This document shows positions 52,235-61,637 of a stretch of DNA of 64,000 nt, piece after piece. The notes beneath the pieces are model-generated. The model was given only the letters and a program-made list of their open reading frames with translations. It ran no database searches and was not told the origin of the DNA. The stretch spans positions 1 through 64,000 of the forward strand of contig SPJV01000101.1 of NCBI GenBank assembly GCA_006844765.1. The letters run 5' to 3'. The position numbers and the translations under genes are program-made. The stretch is from Alphaproteobacteria bacterium. GTDB taxonomy: Bacteria > Pseudomonadota > Alphaproteobacteria > UBA8366 > Aestuariispiraceae. Every line of letters starts with the position of its first letter. The stretch's first letter is position 1.

Positions 52235-53221
52235 CTAGCCCCGCACAAAGACCCGAAGCGGCTTAATCTCTCCGCGATCAAAGCAGGCAATGGCCACAGC
52301 CTCGCCCGCATGCATCGCGATCACGTCATCACCAGGTTCCAAACCCGCGATCCGTTCGAGATCGAGCTTTCGGAGAAGAGAGACCGCCTGGCCGTTGCGC
52401 AACCGGGATGTCTCAACTTCATTCAAGGCGATCGCCGGGATGCCGTCCAGCGCCGCCTCAATCGGAAGCAGGGCCGATAAGGAACCCGTTCCAGAATGGC
52501 CGGGCTTATGCCCGGTTTGATCCGCAGGTTCAAGCGATTTCTCTGCTTCCACCGCGTCTTCGATAGAGGCCAGCGTAACCGACGCCGCCTCTTCAAAAGG
52601 TCCAACCCGCGTCCGGCGCAGGCGCGTCACCATACCGACGGTTCCCAACCGCGCCGCCATGTCCCGCGCCAGGGCCCGCACATAGGTTCCCTTACCGCAT
52701 TCACAATCAAATTCCGCATGATCCGCATCGGGGATATCAACCAGCTCCATCGCATAGATATCCACCCGGCGAGAGGGGATTTCGACCTCCTCCCCGGCGC
52801 GGGCAAGGTTATAAGCCCGTTCGCCATCAATCTTAATAGCGGAATAGGCAGGAGGGACCTGATCAATCCCACCGACGAATTCCGGCATGATATCCAGTAT
52901 CTGATCTTCGCTGGGCCGGACATCGGACGTCGCTATAACCTCGCCTTCCGGATCCAGCGTATCCGTCGCCATGCCCCATCGAACCGTAAAGCGATAGCGT
53001 TTTTCGCCATCCATCACATAGGGAACAGTCTTCGTGGCTTCGCCGAAGGCGATCGGCAGAATCCCGCTGGCGAAAGGATCCAACGTTCCGCCATGACCAG
53101 CCTTTTGGGCATTGAACAACCAACGCAGTTTGCCGACCGCTTGGGTCGAGCCCAGCCCTTCCGGCTTATCCAGTGCCACCCAGCCATGGACCGGGTTACC
53201 CTTTTTCCGCTTCTTGCCCAT
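52235..53221 (-). CDS. truB: tRNA pseudouridine(55) synthase TruB
   Basis: A 328-residue enzyme that makes pseudouridine 55 in the T-arm. The catalytic D48 is in AGHGGTLDPFASGILPIAFGEATK. YRFTVRWGMATDTLDPEG, PPAYSAIKIDGERAYNLARAG and CGKGTYVRALARDMA follow. The C-terminal 90 residues are the PUA-like TruB domain. The N-terminus has a short basic leader (MGKKRKKGNP). The order rbfA-truB-rpsO is conserved. Confidence 0.95.
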   Translation of the reverse strand: MGKKRKKGNPVHGWVALDKPEGLGSTQAVGKLRWLFNAQKAGHGGTLDPFASGILPIAFGEATKTVPYVMDGEKRYRFTVRWGMATDTLDPEGEVIATSDVRPSEDQILDIMPEFVGGIDQVPPAYSAIKIDGERAYNLARAGEEVEIPSRRVDIYAMELVDIPDADHAEFDCECGKGTYVRALARDMAARLGTVGMVTRLRRTRVGPFEEAASVTLASIEDAVEAEKSLEPADQTGHKPGHSGTGSLSALLPIEAALDGIPAIALNEVETSRLRNGQAVSLLRKLDLERIAGLEPGDDVIAMHAGEAVAIACFDRGEIKPLRVFVRG

Positions 53222-53308
53222 TATGACTGATCCAGTCGGCGGCGTCCCAAGACACCCTCCCCCGCGCTAGGGGGAAGGGGATTGGCGCTTAGCCCATAGC
53301 GTATTGCG

Positions 53309-53695
53309 TCACTCATCCTCATCAACCAAATCTCGGGCAACCTCCGGACGGCGCAATACGTTGTCGATCCGGGTGGCTTCATCAAAGCTTTGATCCGCCT
53401 GGAAGCTCAATCTTGGGACATGGCGAAGCCGCACTTCACGCGCGAGCTGTCCGCGCAGGAATGGGCCGGCGCGCTTCAATGCATCAACAACCTCACCCGC
53501 ATCGCCACCGCCAAGCGGTATGACAAAGCAGGTCGCGTTCTTCAGATCAGGGCTGGCCCGGACTTCCGACACGGTCAGGGAGACATCCTGAAGCGCCGGA
53601 TCGCGCAGATCGCCGCGTGCCAGGATCGCCGACATGGCATGCCGGATTTCCTCACCGACGCGCAATTGGCGCTGGGATGGCGGTTTGACGGACAT
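53309..53695 (-). CDS. rbfA: Ribosome-binding factor A
   Basis: A 128-residue protein with a type-II KH-like fold. It opens QRQLRVGEEIRHAMSAILARGDLRDP, then VSLTVSEVRASPDLKNATCFVIPLGG and RHVPRLSFQADQSFDEATRID, and ends in a short acidic tail. It matures the 16S 5' end and helps cold adaptation. ATG 53695 is preferred to a TTG at 53716 because of the family start (MSVKPPSQRQ) and the upstream GAGGGAAAG. Confidence 0.94.
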   Translation of the reverse strand: MSVKPPSQRQLRVGEEIRHAMSAILARGDLRDPALQDVSLTVSEVRASPDLKNATCFVIPLGGGDAGEVVDALKRAGPFLRGQLAREVRLRHVPRLSFQADQSFDEATRIDNVLRRPEVARDLVDEDE

Positions 53696-53864
53696 AAGCG
53701 GTTCTTTCCCTCGCAAGGGGTCGTCCTGGTCGCGGCGACATCCTTTTTAACGCTCGCAACAGCGCACGCCTCAGGATGAGGGGCAATACAAGACCGACCA
53801 TAGAAGCCTTACCCTGGGGAGCATGTTGAGCTGCATCCCCCAGGATAATACCTCGTACTACACC

Positions 53865-56429
53865 TTAGAGCTCGCGCGCGATTTCCTCGATAATAAAGCA
53901 CTCGATCATATCGCCGACCTTGATGTCGTCGTAATTTTCGAACGCCATACCGCATTCATAGCCCTGCTTGACCTCGCGGACATCGTCCTTGAAGCGCTTG
54001 AGCTGCTTCAGCGACCCTTCATGGATCACGGTATCGTCACGCAGCAGCCGCACCTTCGCCCCCCGACGTACTTCGCCGTCGGTGATCATGCAGCCCGCAA
54101 CTTTGCCGACCTTGGTAATCGCGAAGACATCGCGGATTTCTGCGTAACCCAGGAATTTCTCCCGCGCTTCCGGCGCCAGCATACCGCCCAGGATCGCCTT
54201 CGCATCATCGATGACATCATAGATGATCGAGTAGTAGCGAATATCGACCCCATCGCGTCGGGCATGTTCCCGCGCTTGCGGATTGGCTCGCACGTTGAAG
54301 CCAACAATGACACCACCGGTCGATGAGGCGAGCGTTACATCGGATTCCGTGATCCCGCCTACTGCGCCATGCAGCAGCCGGACCTTCACCTCATCCGTCG
54401 CCAGCTTGTCCAGCGCCGCCGTGATCGCTTCCAGGGAACCCTGAACGTCAGTCTTCACAACGACCGGCATTTCTTTGACTTCGCCAGCCTTGATCTGATT
54501 GAACATCTGCTCAAGCGTGCCGCGCGGCGTCAGGGTGGTCTGCGATTCCCGTGCCTTACGCTGACGGTATTCCGCAATTTCCCGTGCCTTCGCTTCATCG
54601 GCAAGGACGATGAACTCGTCCCCGGCAGCTGGTGTCCCGTTAAGGCCCAGAACCTCAACCGGGGTCGAGGGGCCTGCTTCCTTGATCTGCTGACCGCGAT
54701 CATCCAGCAGTGCCCGGACACGACCCGATTCCTGACCAGCAACGAAGATGTCGCCAACCCGCAAGGTCCCGGTCTGGATCAGAACGGTCGCAACAGAACC
54801 ACGGCCTTTTTCGAGCTTCGCTTCGACAACAGCACCGCGGGCCTCGCGATCCGGATTGGCCTTCAGCTCCAGGATTTCCGCCTGCAGAAGAATATTCTCT
54901 TCCAGCTCATCCAGGTTTGTGCCTTTAAGCGCAGAGACATCCACACAGATGACATCCCCACCCATTTCTTCCGGCACCAATTCATGTTCCAGAAGTTGAG
55001 TGCGTGCCCGTAGCGGATCCGCGCCTTCCTTATCGATCTTGTTGATCGCCACGATGATCGGCACTTCCGCCGCCTTGGCGTGGTTGATCGCTTCGATCGT
55101 CTGAGGACGCATGCCGTCATCCGCCGCAATCACCAGGATGACCAGATCGGTTACCTGAGCCCCACGCTGACGCATCGAGGTAAAGGCCTCGTGGCCCGGC
55201 GTGTCCAGGAAGGTGATGGAATCACCAGAAGACAATGTAACCCGATAGGCACCGATATGCTGCGTGATGCCGCCGGCTTCACCCGCCGCCACATCTGTCT
55301 TACGCAAGGCGTCCAGCAGCGAGGTCTTGCCGTGATCGACATGGCCCATGACCGTGACAACCGGCGCGCGGGGGATCAAATCCTCATCCGCTTCCTTGGT
55401 TGTGTCGACGGTCAGCACATCTTCGACGTCGGCGTCTGAGACCCGGCGGATGCGGTGACCGAATTCTTCAATGATCAGTTCCGCCGTATCCTGGTCGAGC
55501 GATTGGTTGACCGTCGCCATGACACCCATCTTCATCAAAGATTTGATGACGTCCGGCGCACGCGCCGCCATCCGGTTGGCGAGATCACCGACTGTGATCA
55601 CTTCCGGTACGACGACATCACGGACGACTTTCTCGCCCCGTGCCAACATGTCACGGCTGCGCTGACGCTCTCTTTCACGCTGACGTCGGATCGCTGCAAT
55701 CGACGGACCACGCTCGAACTCAGCTTCATCTTCCAAAGCTTGAGAAATGGTGAGTTTGCCCTGACGCCGTTTCGGTTCACCCTTCGGTGCCTTTGGTGTC
55801 TTCGGTCGTTTTTCTTCCCGAGCCGGGGCCGCCGCTTCAGCTTCCTTCGGCTTAACCGGTTTGGTAATGCGGCCTTCCGCATCCGGCTTGATTTCGGCTT
55901 CGATATCCGCCGGTGTCGGTGCAGGAGGCTCTTCCGGCGTTGGTGCCGGTGCCTTTGGTGCTTCCGCCGCTTTAGCAGTCGTCGCCTCTGCTTCAGCCTT
56001 AAGGCGCGCCGCCTCTTCTTCCGCGCGCTTGCGCTCTTCTTCTTCTTCGAGCTTACGGCGTTCCGCAGCTTCGCGCGCCCGTTGCTCTGAAGCTTCCGCA
56101 GCCTCGCGCCGACGCTCTTCTTCCTCTGCCGCCCCTTCGAGAGCCCGCATCCGCGCCTGGCGTTCGTGTTCCGAAAGCCCCTTCAGCGGGTCATCTGCGA
56201 CCAAACGGTTTTCACCGGAACGACCAGGAGCCTGTCGGGTCTCCGTTGATTGCGCGACATCCGCCCCGCGTTCAACAACACGACGTTTGCGCTTCTGTTC
56301 CACGACCACGGTCTTGGAACGGCCGTGGCTGAAGCTCTGCTTGACCTGACCCGCGCCGCCCGAATTGGACACGCCCAGCCGGCCCTTGCCGAGGGTCAGT
56401 TTCTTGCCGCTGCTGTTATCGTCGCTCAT
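53865..56429 (-). CDS. infB: Translation initiation factor IF-2
   Basis: An 854-residue GTPase. The N-terminal 260 residues are low-complexity: an IF2-associated start (LTLGKGRLGVSNSGG), then a long charged Glu/Arg/Ala coiled coil and a Pro/Ala/Lys section. The IF2_N domain follows (EVITVGDLANRMAARAPDVIKSLM). The G domain has GHVDHGKTSLLDAL, DTPGHEAF and NKID, then domains II-IV up to FENYDDIKVGDMIECF. It places initiator tRNA on the 30S subunit. The leader carries a 13-bp repeat. It follows nusA and the YlxR gene. Confidence 0.96.
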   Translation of the reverse strand: MSDDNSSGKKLTLGKGRLGVSNSGGAGQVKQSFSHGRSKTVVVEQKRKRRVVERGADVAQSTETRQAPGRSGENRLVADDPLKGLSEHERQARMRALEGAAEEEERRREAAEASEQRAREAAERRKLEEEEERKRAEEEAARLKAEAEATTAKAAEAPKAPAPTPEEPPAPTPADIEAEIKPDAEGRITKPVKPKEAEAAAPAREEKRPKTPKAPKGEPKRRQGKLTISQALEDEAEFERGPSIAAIRRQRERERQRSRDMLARGEKVVRDVVVPEVITVGDLANRMAARAPDVIKSLMKMGVMATVNQSLDQDTAELIIEEFGHRIRRVSDADVEDVLTVDTTKEADEDLIPRAPVVTVMGHVDHGKTSLLDALRKTDVAAGEAGGITQHIGAYRVTLSSGDSITFLDTPGHEAFTSMRQRGAQVTDLVILVIAADDGMRPQTIEAINHAKAAEVPIIVAINKIDKEGADPLRARTQLLEHELVPEEMGGDVICVDVSALKGTNLDELEENILLQAEILELKANPDREARGAVVEAKLEKGRGSVATVLIQTGTLRVGDIFVAGQESGRVRALLDDRGQQIKEAGPSTPVEVLGLNGTPAAGDEFIVLADEAKAREIAEYRQRKARESQTTLTPRGTLEQMFNQIKAGEVKEMPVVVKTDVQGSLEAITAALDKLATDEVKVRLLHGAVGGITESDVTLASSTGGVIVGFNVRANPQAREHARRDGVDIRYYSIIYDVIDDAKAILGGMLAPEAREKFLGYAEIRDVFAITKVGKVAGCMITDGEVRRGAKVRLLRDDTVIHEGSLKQLKRFKDDVREVKQGYECGMAFENYDDIKVGDMIECFIIEEIAREL

Positions 56430-56444
56430 ACCCGTCCTTCTTTA

Positions 56445-56483
56445 CCTTCAAGCTCTACTTTCAAGCTTTACTCTCAAGCTTTG
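56445..56483. repeat. Three 13-bp tandem repeats between the ylxR gene and infB
   Basis: Plus-strand units are CCTTCAAGCTCTA, CTTTCAAGCTTTA and CTCTCAAGCTTTG, end to end. They fill most of the 56-base spacer. On the transcript each reads A-AGCTTGA-A/G-G, and the last runs into the GAAGG purine stretch upstream of infB. Confidence 0.85.
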
Positions 56484-56485
56484 CA

Positions 56486-57109
56486 TCAACTCAATCTATC
56501 ACTTCCAGACCGCAATCCCGAAAGCCGCAAGGTTTCCCGCCGCAATTTGTCGCCGAGCCCTCCCGGCGCAACAACGGCATGAACCATCCGATCACGACCG
56601 AAAGCAGCACCGATCTCTGACGCCGACAAACTGTCGATCACCACAACATCCGGTCCCGCAATCGCCACCAGCTTTCGCCGACCATCTTCGGCACCATCTG
56701 AGGCTTCAAGCAACAAAGCGACACGGCCTGCCCGAAGACCAGCCTGCACTTTATCAAACCCCGCAACCGCGTCCCCAGCACGCCGTGCCAAGGATAAAAG
56801 ATCAACCGTCCGACGCACCAAAAGTGCGATCACTCGTTCCGGCAAATCCGCCGAAAACTCCGCGCGCGCCTTAGCAGCCTTTGCAAAAAGCCGACGATCG
56901 CAAGCCGTCTTAATGGTTCCGGCTTGTGCACTCAACCACATTCCGCGTCCAGGCAGCGTTTCCGCAAGGTCCGGCGTCACCTGCCCGTCCGGATCCAGGA
57001 CGAAACGGATCATGCTTTCCCGCGGACAGCGCTCCCCGGTTACGAGGCAACGCCGGGTTCCCGCCGGCGCGTCCTCTTCCTCTTCATCCACCGTTTTCCG
57101 GCGCCCCAT
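56486..57109 (-). CDS. YlxR/DUF448 RNA-binding protein fused to an L7Ae-like domain
   Basis: A 207-residue two-domain protein. Residues 18-90 are DUF448 (RRCLVTGERCPRESMIRFVLDPDGQV and LPGRGMWLSAQAGTIKTACDRRLFAKA). Residues 100-205 are an L7Ae/YlxQ-like fold (LLSLARRAGDAVAGFDKVQAGLRAGRVALLLEASDGA). Both halves occur as separate ylxR/ylxQ genes between nusA and infB in Firmicutes; the fusion is usual in alphaproteobacteria. It probably binds structured RNA during transcription-translation coupling. Confidence 0.88.
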   Translation of the reverse strand: MGRRKTVDEEEEDAPAGTRRCLVTGERCPRESMIRFVLDPDGQVTPDLAETLPGRGMWLSAQAGTIKTACDRRLFAKAAKARAEFSADLPERVIALLVRRTVDLLSLARRAGDAVAGFDKVQAGLRAGRVALLLEASDGAEDGRRKLVAIAGPDVVVIDSLSASEIGAAFGRDRMVHAVVAPGGLGDKLRRETLRLSGLRSGSDRLS

Positions 57110-57135
57110 GGCCGCCTTCTCCCCGGTTTCTGACC

Positions 57136-58776
57136 TTAAAGCGCCGCCTCGTCACCGGCAGGTGCTTCACCAGCACCTTCTTCACCGGCTTCAGCGTCTT
57201 CCGCCTCTTCAGCAGCCGCGTCGGCCAGCATCTGGTCATATTCTTCCCGGGTAAGCCACCCGGCAGCGATCCGAGCTTCCATGATCAGATCATTTGCCCA
57301 GTCTTCCGTGACGCCCTCGTCCTTGAAGATGCCTTCTTCCGGATCACTCAGCTCATCACCAGCCAAGCCGGCGAAATCTTCGAGTGAGCGCACTTCGGCC
57401 TGACCAAGAGCCACCAGCATTTTCGGCGTCAAAGCCTCAAAGGCAGCGACATCATCCGAAACGCCAAGGCGCTTGCGTTCTTCATCAAGACGGGCCGCTT
57501 CGGCTTCCAGGAAGTTCCGGGCGCGCAGGCGAAGTTCATCCGCCAGATCGTCGTCAAAGCCTTCGATAACCGTCAGCTCGTCCAACTCAACCCAGGCGAC
57601 TTCCTCAACTTCCGTGAAGCCTTCGGTCACCAGCAGGCGCGCGATCACGTCATCAACGTCAAGCGCCAGCATGAAGCGTTCAGAGCGTTCCGTGAATTCG
57701 CGTTGCCGCTTCTCGGATTCCTGATCTTCGGTCATGATGTCGATGTTCCAGCCGGTCAACATGGAAGCAAGCCGCACATTCTGGCCACGGCGACCGATGG
57801 CGAGCGACAACTGCTCTTCCGGCACCACGACTTCGAAGGTCTGGACATCATGATCCATGACGACCTTGGCAACTTCTGCCGGGGCCAGGGCGTTCACGAC
57901 GAAGGTCGCCGTGTCGTCGGTCCAGGGAATGATGTCAATCTTCTCACCCTGCAGCTCAGCAACCACCGCCTGGACGCGACTACCGCGCATCCCGACACAG
58001 GCGCCAACCGGATCGATAGAGCCATCATTGGAAATCACGGCGATCTTCGCGCGGCTACCCGGGTCGCGGGCGACTTTGCGGATCTCGATAATGCCGTCAT
58101 AGATTTCCGGTACTTCCTGAGCGAACAGCATGGCCATGAATTCAGGCCGCGTCCGGCTGAGGAAGATCTGCGGGCCACGTTGTTCCTGGCGCACATCATG
58201 GATGAAGGCGCGGACCCGATCGCCCCGCTTGAAATGTTCGCGCGGGATAACTTCGTCCCGACGCATCACGGCTTCCGCCCGTCCCAGATCGACCGTGACA
58301 TTGCCGAATTCGACCCGTTTGACGATACCATTCACGATCTCGCCAATGCGATCCTTATACTCTTCAAACTGACGATCACGCTCAGCTTCACGTACTTTCT
58401 GGACAATCACCTGTTTGGCGGTCTGGGCAGCAATGCGGCCAAAATCAATCGGCGGCAGACGGTCGACGATGAACTCACCGATTTCCGCATCCGGCTTCTT
58501 GCGTTGCGCGCGCTTGAGGGTGATCTGCGTCACCTCGTTATCGATCTGGTCGGCTTCCCGAACTTCCAGATAGCGGGCCAGGATGATCTCGCCGGTCTTG
58601 CGGTCAATATTCGCGCGAATATCGTGCTCAAGACCATATTTAGAGCGCCCGGCTTTTTCGATTGCCTGCTCCATCGCTTCGAGAACCAGCTCCCGGTCAA
58701 TCGATTTTTCACGAGCGACCGCATCAGCGACTGCCAGCATATCGGTCCGGGTAATGGTGATGCCTTCCAATGCCAT
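57136..58776 (-). CDS. nusA: Transcription termination/antitermination factor NusA
   Basis: A 546-residue RNA polymerase-binding factor. The N-terminal domain (LAVADAVAREKSIDRELVLEAMEQAIEKA) is followed by S1, then KH1/KH2 (VGACVGMRGSRVQAVVAELQGEKIDIIPW; SLAIGRRGQNVRLASMLTG). Two helix-hairpin-helix acidic repeats come after (for example LLVTEGFTEVEEVAWV), and the end is an Ala/Glu-rich tail. The ATG at 58776 (MALEGITITRTD) is chosen on AAGAGAAA upstream; the upstream 12 codons are atypical. It follows rimP by 62 bases. Confidence 0.95.
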   Translation of the reverse strand: MALEGITITRTDMLAVADAVAREKSIDRELVLEAMEQAIEKAGRSKYGLEHDIRANIDRKTGEIILARYLEVREADQIDNEVTQITLKRAQRKKPDAEIGEFIVDRLPPIDFGRIAAQTAKQVIVQKVREAERDRQFEEYKDRIGEIVNGIVKRVEFGNVTVDLGRAEAVMRRDEVIPREHFKRGDRVRAFIHDVRQEQRGPQIFLSRTRPEFMAMLFAQEVPEIYDGIIEIRKVARDPGSRAKIAVISNDGSIDPVGACVGMRGSRVQAVVAELQGEKIDIIPWTDDTATFVVNALAPAEVAKVVMDHDVQTFEVVVPEEQLSLAIGRRGQNVRLASMLTGWNIDIMTEDQESEKRQREFTERSERFMLALDVDDVIARLLVTEGFTEVEEVAWVELDELTVIEGFDDDLADELRLRARNFLEAEAARLDEERKRLGVSDDVAAFEALTPKMLVALGQAEVRSLEDFAGLAGDELSDPEEGIFKDEGVTEDWANDLIMEARIAAGWLTREEYDQMLADAAAEEAEDAEAGEEGAGEAPAGDEAAL

Positions 58777-58838
58777 GGTTTCTCTTGCCCTCTTGATCGC
58801 CGAACGCACCACCGCGTCCCGGCGGGTCCGTTAAAATC

Positions 58839-59372
58839 CTAAAGCGCGGCCCCCTCGGCAACGCCATCTTCTTCAAGCCCAGCCTCACGAGCCGCCTCCA
58901 ATGCGGCTTCCAGCAACGCATCGGTCATCACCAGCTTCGCATTACGAATATCGGTGAAAGCAATTGCCGCTGGGCCTTGATCCGTTTCCAGTGTGACGAT
59001 GTCCCCATCAACACTGTGCAAAGTACCGCGGAAGCGCCGCCGCCCATCGACCAGGCGCTCCAACTCAATCTTCGCGTCATGCCCGATATAGGCGGCGAAG
59101 TCCTTCAACCGCGTCAGCGGGCGATCAATACCGGGAGAACTGACCTCCAGGCTGTAGGCCGTCGTGATCGGGTCGTCCACATCCAGGATCGCAGAGACCG
59201 CGCGTGAGATATCCGCGCAATCATCGACAGAGATCGGTCGACCATCAGCGCGATCCGCCATGATCTGCAGCACCACCCTTTGTGTTCCGGAAAGCCGTAC
59301 ACGCACGAGCTCAAACCCCATATCCTCAATGGAGGGTTCGATCAGCCGGACGATGGCTTGTTCCAACGACAT
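58839..59372 (-). CDS. rimP: Ribosome maturation factor RimP
   Basis: A 177-residue protein with the RimP N-terminal alpha/beta domain (IEPSIEDMGFELVRVRLSGTQRVVLQIMADR, then DDCADISRAVSAILD and YSLEVSSPGIDRPL) and a C-terminal SH3-like barrel (RRRFRGTLHSVDGDIVTLETDQG). It helps 30S assembly. The ATG at 59372 (MSLEQAIVRLI) is the family start; a longer reading runs over the upstream terminator and is rejected. It heads the rimP-nusA-ylxR-infB operon. Confidence 0.94.
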   Translation of the reverse strand: MSLEQAIVRLIEPSIEDMGFELVRVRLSGTQRVVLQIMADRADGRPISVDDCADISRAVSAILDVDDPITTAYSLEVSSPGIDRPLTRLKDFAAYIGHDAKIELERLVDGRRRFRGTLHSVDGDIVTLETDQGPAAIAFTDIRNAKLVMTDALLEAALEAAREAGLEEDGVAEGAAL

Positions 59373-59451
59373 GCGACACGCTACTCCCAAACGGTGGAAA
59401 TAGGCTGTCCACGGCACCTGCCCAAGAAGGCCGGTTGCGGTGTCAGCTAAC

Positions 59452-59477
59452 AAAAAAGGCGGGCCCGGGGGCCCACC
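59452..59477 (-). terminator. Intrinsic terminator of the metK-trmB transcript
   Basis: On the minus strand GGTGGGCCC and GGGCCCGCC pair (one G-U) around a two-base loop and run into TTTTTT. It lies 73 bases after the trmB stop and ahead of rimP, separating the two operons. Confidence 0.9.
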
Positions 59478-59549
59478 CTCATCGGATCGCTGAAATGATT
59501 TAGGACCTAAACCAACCATTCCGCGATAGAATGAAAGATGACTGTCGCG

Positions 59550-60224
59550 CTATCTACGGGATCGCCGACGAAAGGTCAAGTAGACCGGCACACCCGCCAG
59601 TGCCTTTTCCTCATACCGCGTCTGGGGCCAGTCCGGCTTGCGATGCCGCCAATCAGACGGGCCTTCATCCAGCCATTCAAAATCCGGATGGCGGTAGAGA
59701 TGGCGGATCATCCAATCCTGATAACCCGGATGGTCGGAGGCCAAGCGCATTTCCGCCCCATCTTTCAGGACGCGGCTCAAGCGTGGCAAGTTCTCGGGCC
59801 CAAGGAAGCGGCGATTCCAGTGCCGACGCTTTGGCCAAGGATCGGGAAACAGTAGGAAAAACCGCCCCACGGAAGCCTCCGGCAAAGCATCGATCAGGGG
59901 GCGCGCGTCGTCCGCAAGGACCTTGATATTATCCAAGCCTGCCAGATCCGCATCACGGATCATCTTCACCACACCATTGATGAAGGGCTCACAACCGATA
60001 AAACCGATATCGGGATTTTCCGTCGCCTGCCAGACCAGATGCTCGCCGGAACCAAAACCGACTTCCAGCCAGAGATCCCGCATCGCCCGATCGAACAGAG
60101 CCGCAGGTGCCTCCGCCTCTTCCGGTGAAACGGACAGACTGGGCAGGCGCTCTTCAGCGATCCTGATCAGGCTTGGCTTCAAGGGCCGCCCCTTACGGCG
60201 GCCGAAGAATTTCAGCTCTTGCAA
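59550..60224 (-). CDS. trmB: tRNA (guanine(46)-N7)-methyltransferase TrmB
   Basis: A 224-residue SAM methyltransferase. It has FGRRKGRPLKPS at the N-terminus, the SAM loop WLEVGFGSGEHLVWQA, IGCEPFINGVVKM, and the signature FFLLFPDPWPKRRHWNRRFLGPENL. It makes m7G46 in tRNA variable loops. It starts 32 bases after the metK stop on the same strand, so a SAM synthetase and a SAM user are co-transcribed. Confidence 0.94.
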   Translation of the reverse strand: MQELKFFGRRKGRPLKPSLIRIAEERLPSLSVSPEEAEAPAALFDRAMRDLWLEVGFGSGEHLVWQATENPDIGFIGCEPFINGVVKMIRDADLAGLDNIKVLADDARPLIDALPEASVGRFFLLFPDPWPKRRHWNRRFLGPENLPRLSRVLKDGAEMRLASDHPGYQDWMIRHLYRHPDFEWLDEGPSDWRHRKPDWPQTRYEEKALAGVPVYLTFRRRSRR

Positions 60225-60256
60225 GGCGCAGCCTCTCGAAAGGTTCCGGCTTTCGC

Positions 60257-61441
60257 TTAGGTCAGCGCAGCCTTCAGCGCCTCGACCAAATCCGTGCGCT
60301 CCCAGGAGAAATGTCCTTCATCCGTTGGGATCCGCCCGAAATGACCATAAGCGGCGCTGGGCGCATAGATCGCACGAGAGAGGTTCAGATGCTCCCGAAT
60401 TCCGCGCGGGGACAGATCGACTGCCTCATTGACGGCGCCAACCAACTTGTCCTCATCGACGGTGCCAGTCCCATGGGTATCGACCAGCAGGGAAAGCGGC
60501 TTGGATACCCCGATCGCGTAAGCGACCTGAATGGTGCATTTGTCCGCCAGCTCAGCCGCTACGATGTTTTTCGCCACATAGCGCGCTGCATAGGCGGCAG
60601 AGCGGTCAACTTTGGTCGGGTCTTTACCGGAGAACGCGCCGCCGCCATGGGGTGCTGCACCGCCATAGGTATCAACGATGATCTTCCGACCGGTCAGACC
60701 AGCATCGCCATCCGGACCACCGATCACGAACCGGCCCGTCGGATTGACGTAAAATTCACCCTCTGCCGGGAACCAGCCCTGCGGCAGAACCTTTTCGACA
60801 TGCGGGCGGACGATCTCGCGGATCTCCGCTTGTTCTAGCCCCTCGTCATGTTGGGTCGAAACCACAACCGAGCTCACACCAACCGGCTTGCCATCTTCAT
60901 ATTGAAGGGTGACTTGGCTCTTTGAATCCGGCCCAAATCCGCTGTTCGGATCGCTATGCCGGAAATCGGCAAGGCTTTTCAGAATTTCATGGGAGTACTG
61001 GATTGCTGCCGGCATCAAGACGTCGGTTTCGCGCCGCGCATGTCCGAACATCAAACCCTGGTCACCGGCCCCTTCATCCTTGTTGCCCGCCGCATCGACG
61101 CCCTGGGCAATGTCAGAGGATTGCGCGTGCAGATGAATTTCGACCGAGGCATTGGCATGGTGGAAACCATCCTGCGCATAGCCGATGTCTTTCACCGCCG
61201 CGCGGGCCGCCGATTCAATCCGATCCTTATCAACTTCACCGTCATTCACCAGGCCTTCCGGGCCCCGTACTTCACCGGCGATCACGATCCGATTGGTCGT
61301 CGTCAGTGTTTCGCAAGCAACCCGCGCACCAGGATCAGCGGCGAGAAAGATATCGACGACTTCGTCGGAAATCCGATCGCAAACCTTATCAGGATGCCCT
61401 TCGGAAACGGATTCACTGGTGAAAAGATACGACGAGGCCAT
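60257..61441 (-). CDS. metK: S-adenosylmethionine synthetase
   Basis: A 394-residue enzyme joining methionine and ATP. It shows SVSEGHPDKVCDRISDEVVD (ATP/metal), GDQGLMFGHARRET, GGPDGDAGLTGRKIIVDTYGG and the P-loop-like GGGAFSGKDPTKVDRSAAYAARY. It ends with an alphaproteobacterial-type tail. GGGGAGATCC precedes the ATG. No SAM riboswitch was recognised in the 196-base spacer upstream. Confidence 0.96.
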   Translation of the reverse strand: MASSYLFTSESVSEGHPDKVCDRISDEVVDIFLAADPGARVACETLTTTNRIVIAGEVRGPEGLVNDGEVDKDRIESAARAAVKDIGYAQDGFHHANASVEIHLHAQSSDIAQGVDAAGNKDEGAGDQGLMFGHARRETDVLMPAAIQYSHEILKSLADFRHSDPNSGFGPDSKSQVTLQYEDGKPVGVSSVVVSTQHDEGLEQAEIREIVRPHVEKVLPQGWFPAEGEFYVNPTGRFVIGGPDGDAGLTGRKIIVDTYGGAAPHGGGAFSGKDPTKVDRSAAYAARYVAKNIVAAELADKCTIQVAYAIGVSKPLSLLVDTHGTGTVDEDKLVGAVNEAVDLSPRGIREHLNLSRAIYAPSAAYGHFGRIPTDEGHFSWERTDLVEALKAALT

Positions 61442-61637
61442 TTGGATCTCCCCTGTCTCTTATTGTGTGTGGGTAGCGTTCGCGCGAGATCGGCAAAACC
61501 GATTGTATTAATTCTGCCATAATCAAAAACCGGCGGGGTTTGTTGCAGGCTTTAGAGGGCAGGTCAATACTATGACCATCGCAAAACTGGGAGCAGGCAA
61601 AAAGGTTGGCGTTGTGACGTCGCTGTAAGTGACCTAA

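Noticed and set aside
56486..57109. YlxR plus L7Ae-like fusion as a new architecture
   Set aside because: This fusion is common in alphaproteobacteria.
57703..58842. A 379-codon plus-strand open frame opposite nusA
   Set aside because: Fully antisense to nusA, no family resemblance, no ribosome-binding site; a shadow. The same holds for the long frames at 50458-51471 (opposite pnp) and 22180-23121 (opposite ftsK).
61442..61637. Possible SAM-responsive riboswitch upstream of metK
   Set aside because: The spacer was read on the transcript strand for SAM-II or SAM/SAH-type conserved blocks; none was recognised. Only a small ATCGG-CAAAA-CCGAT hairpin (61489-61503) was seen. A covariance-model search would settle it.
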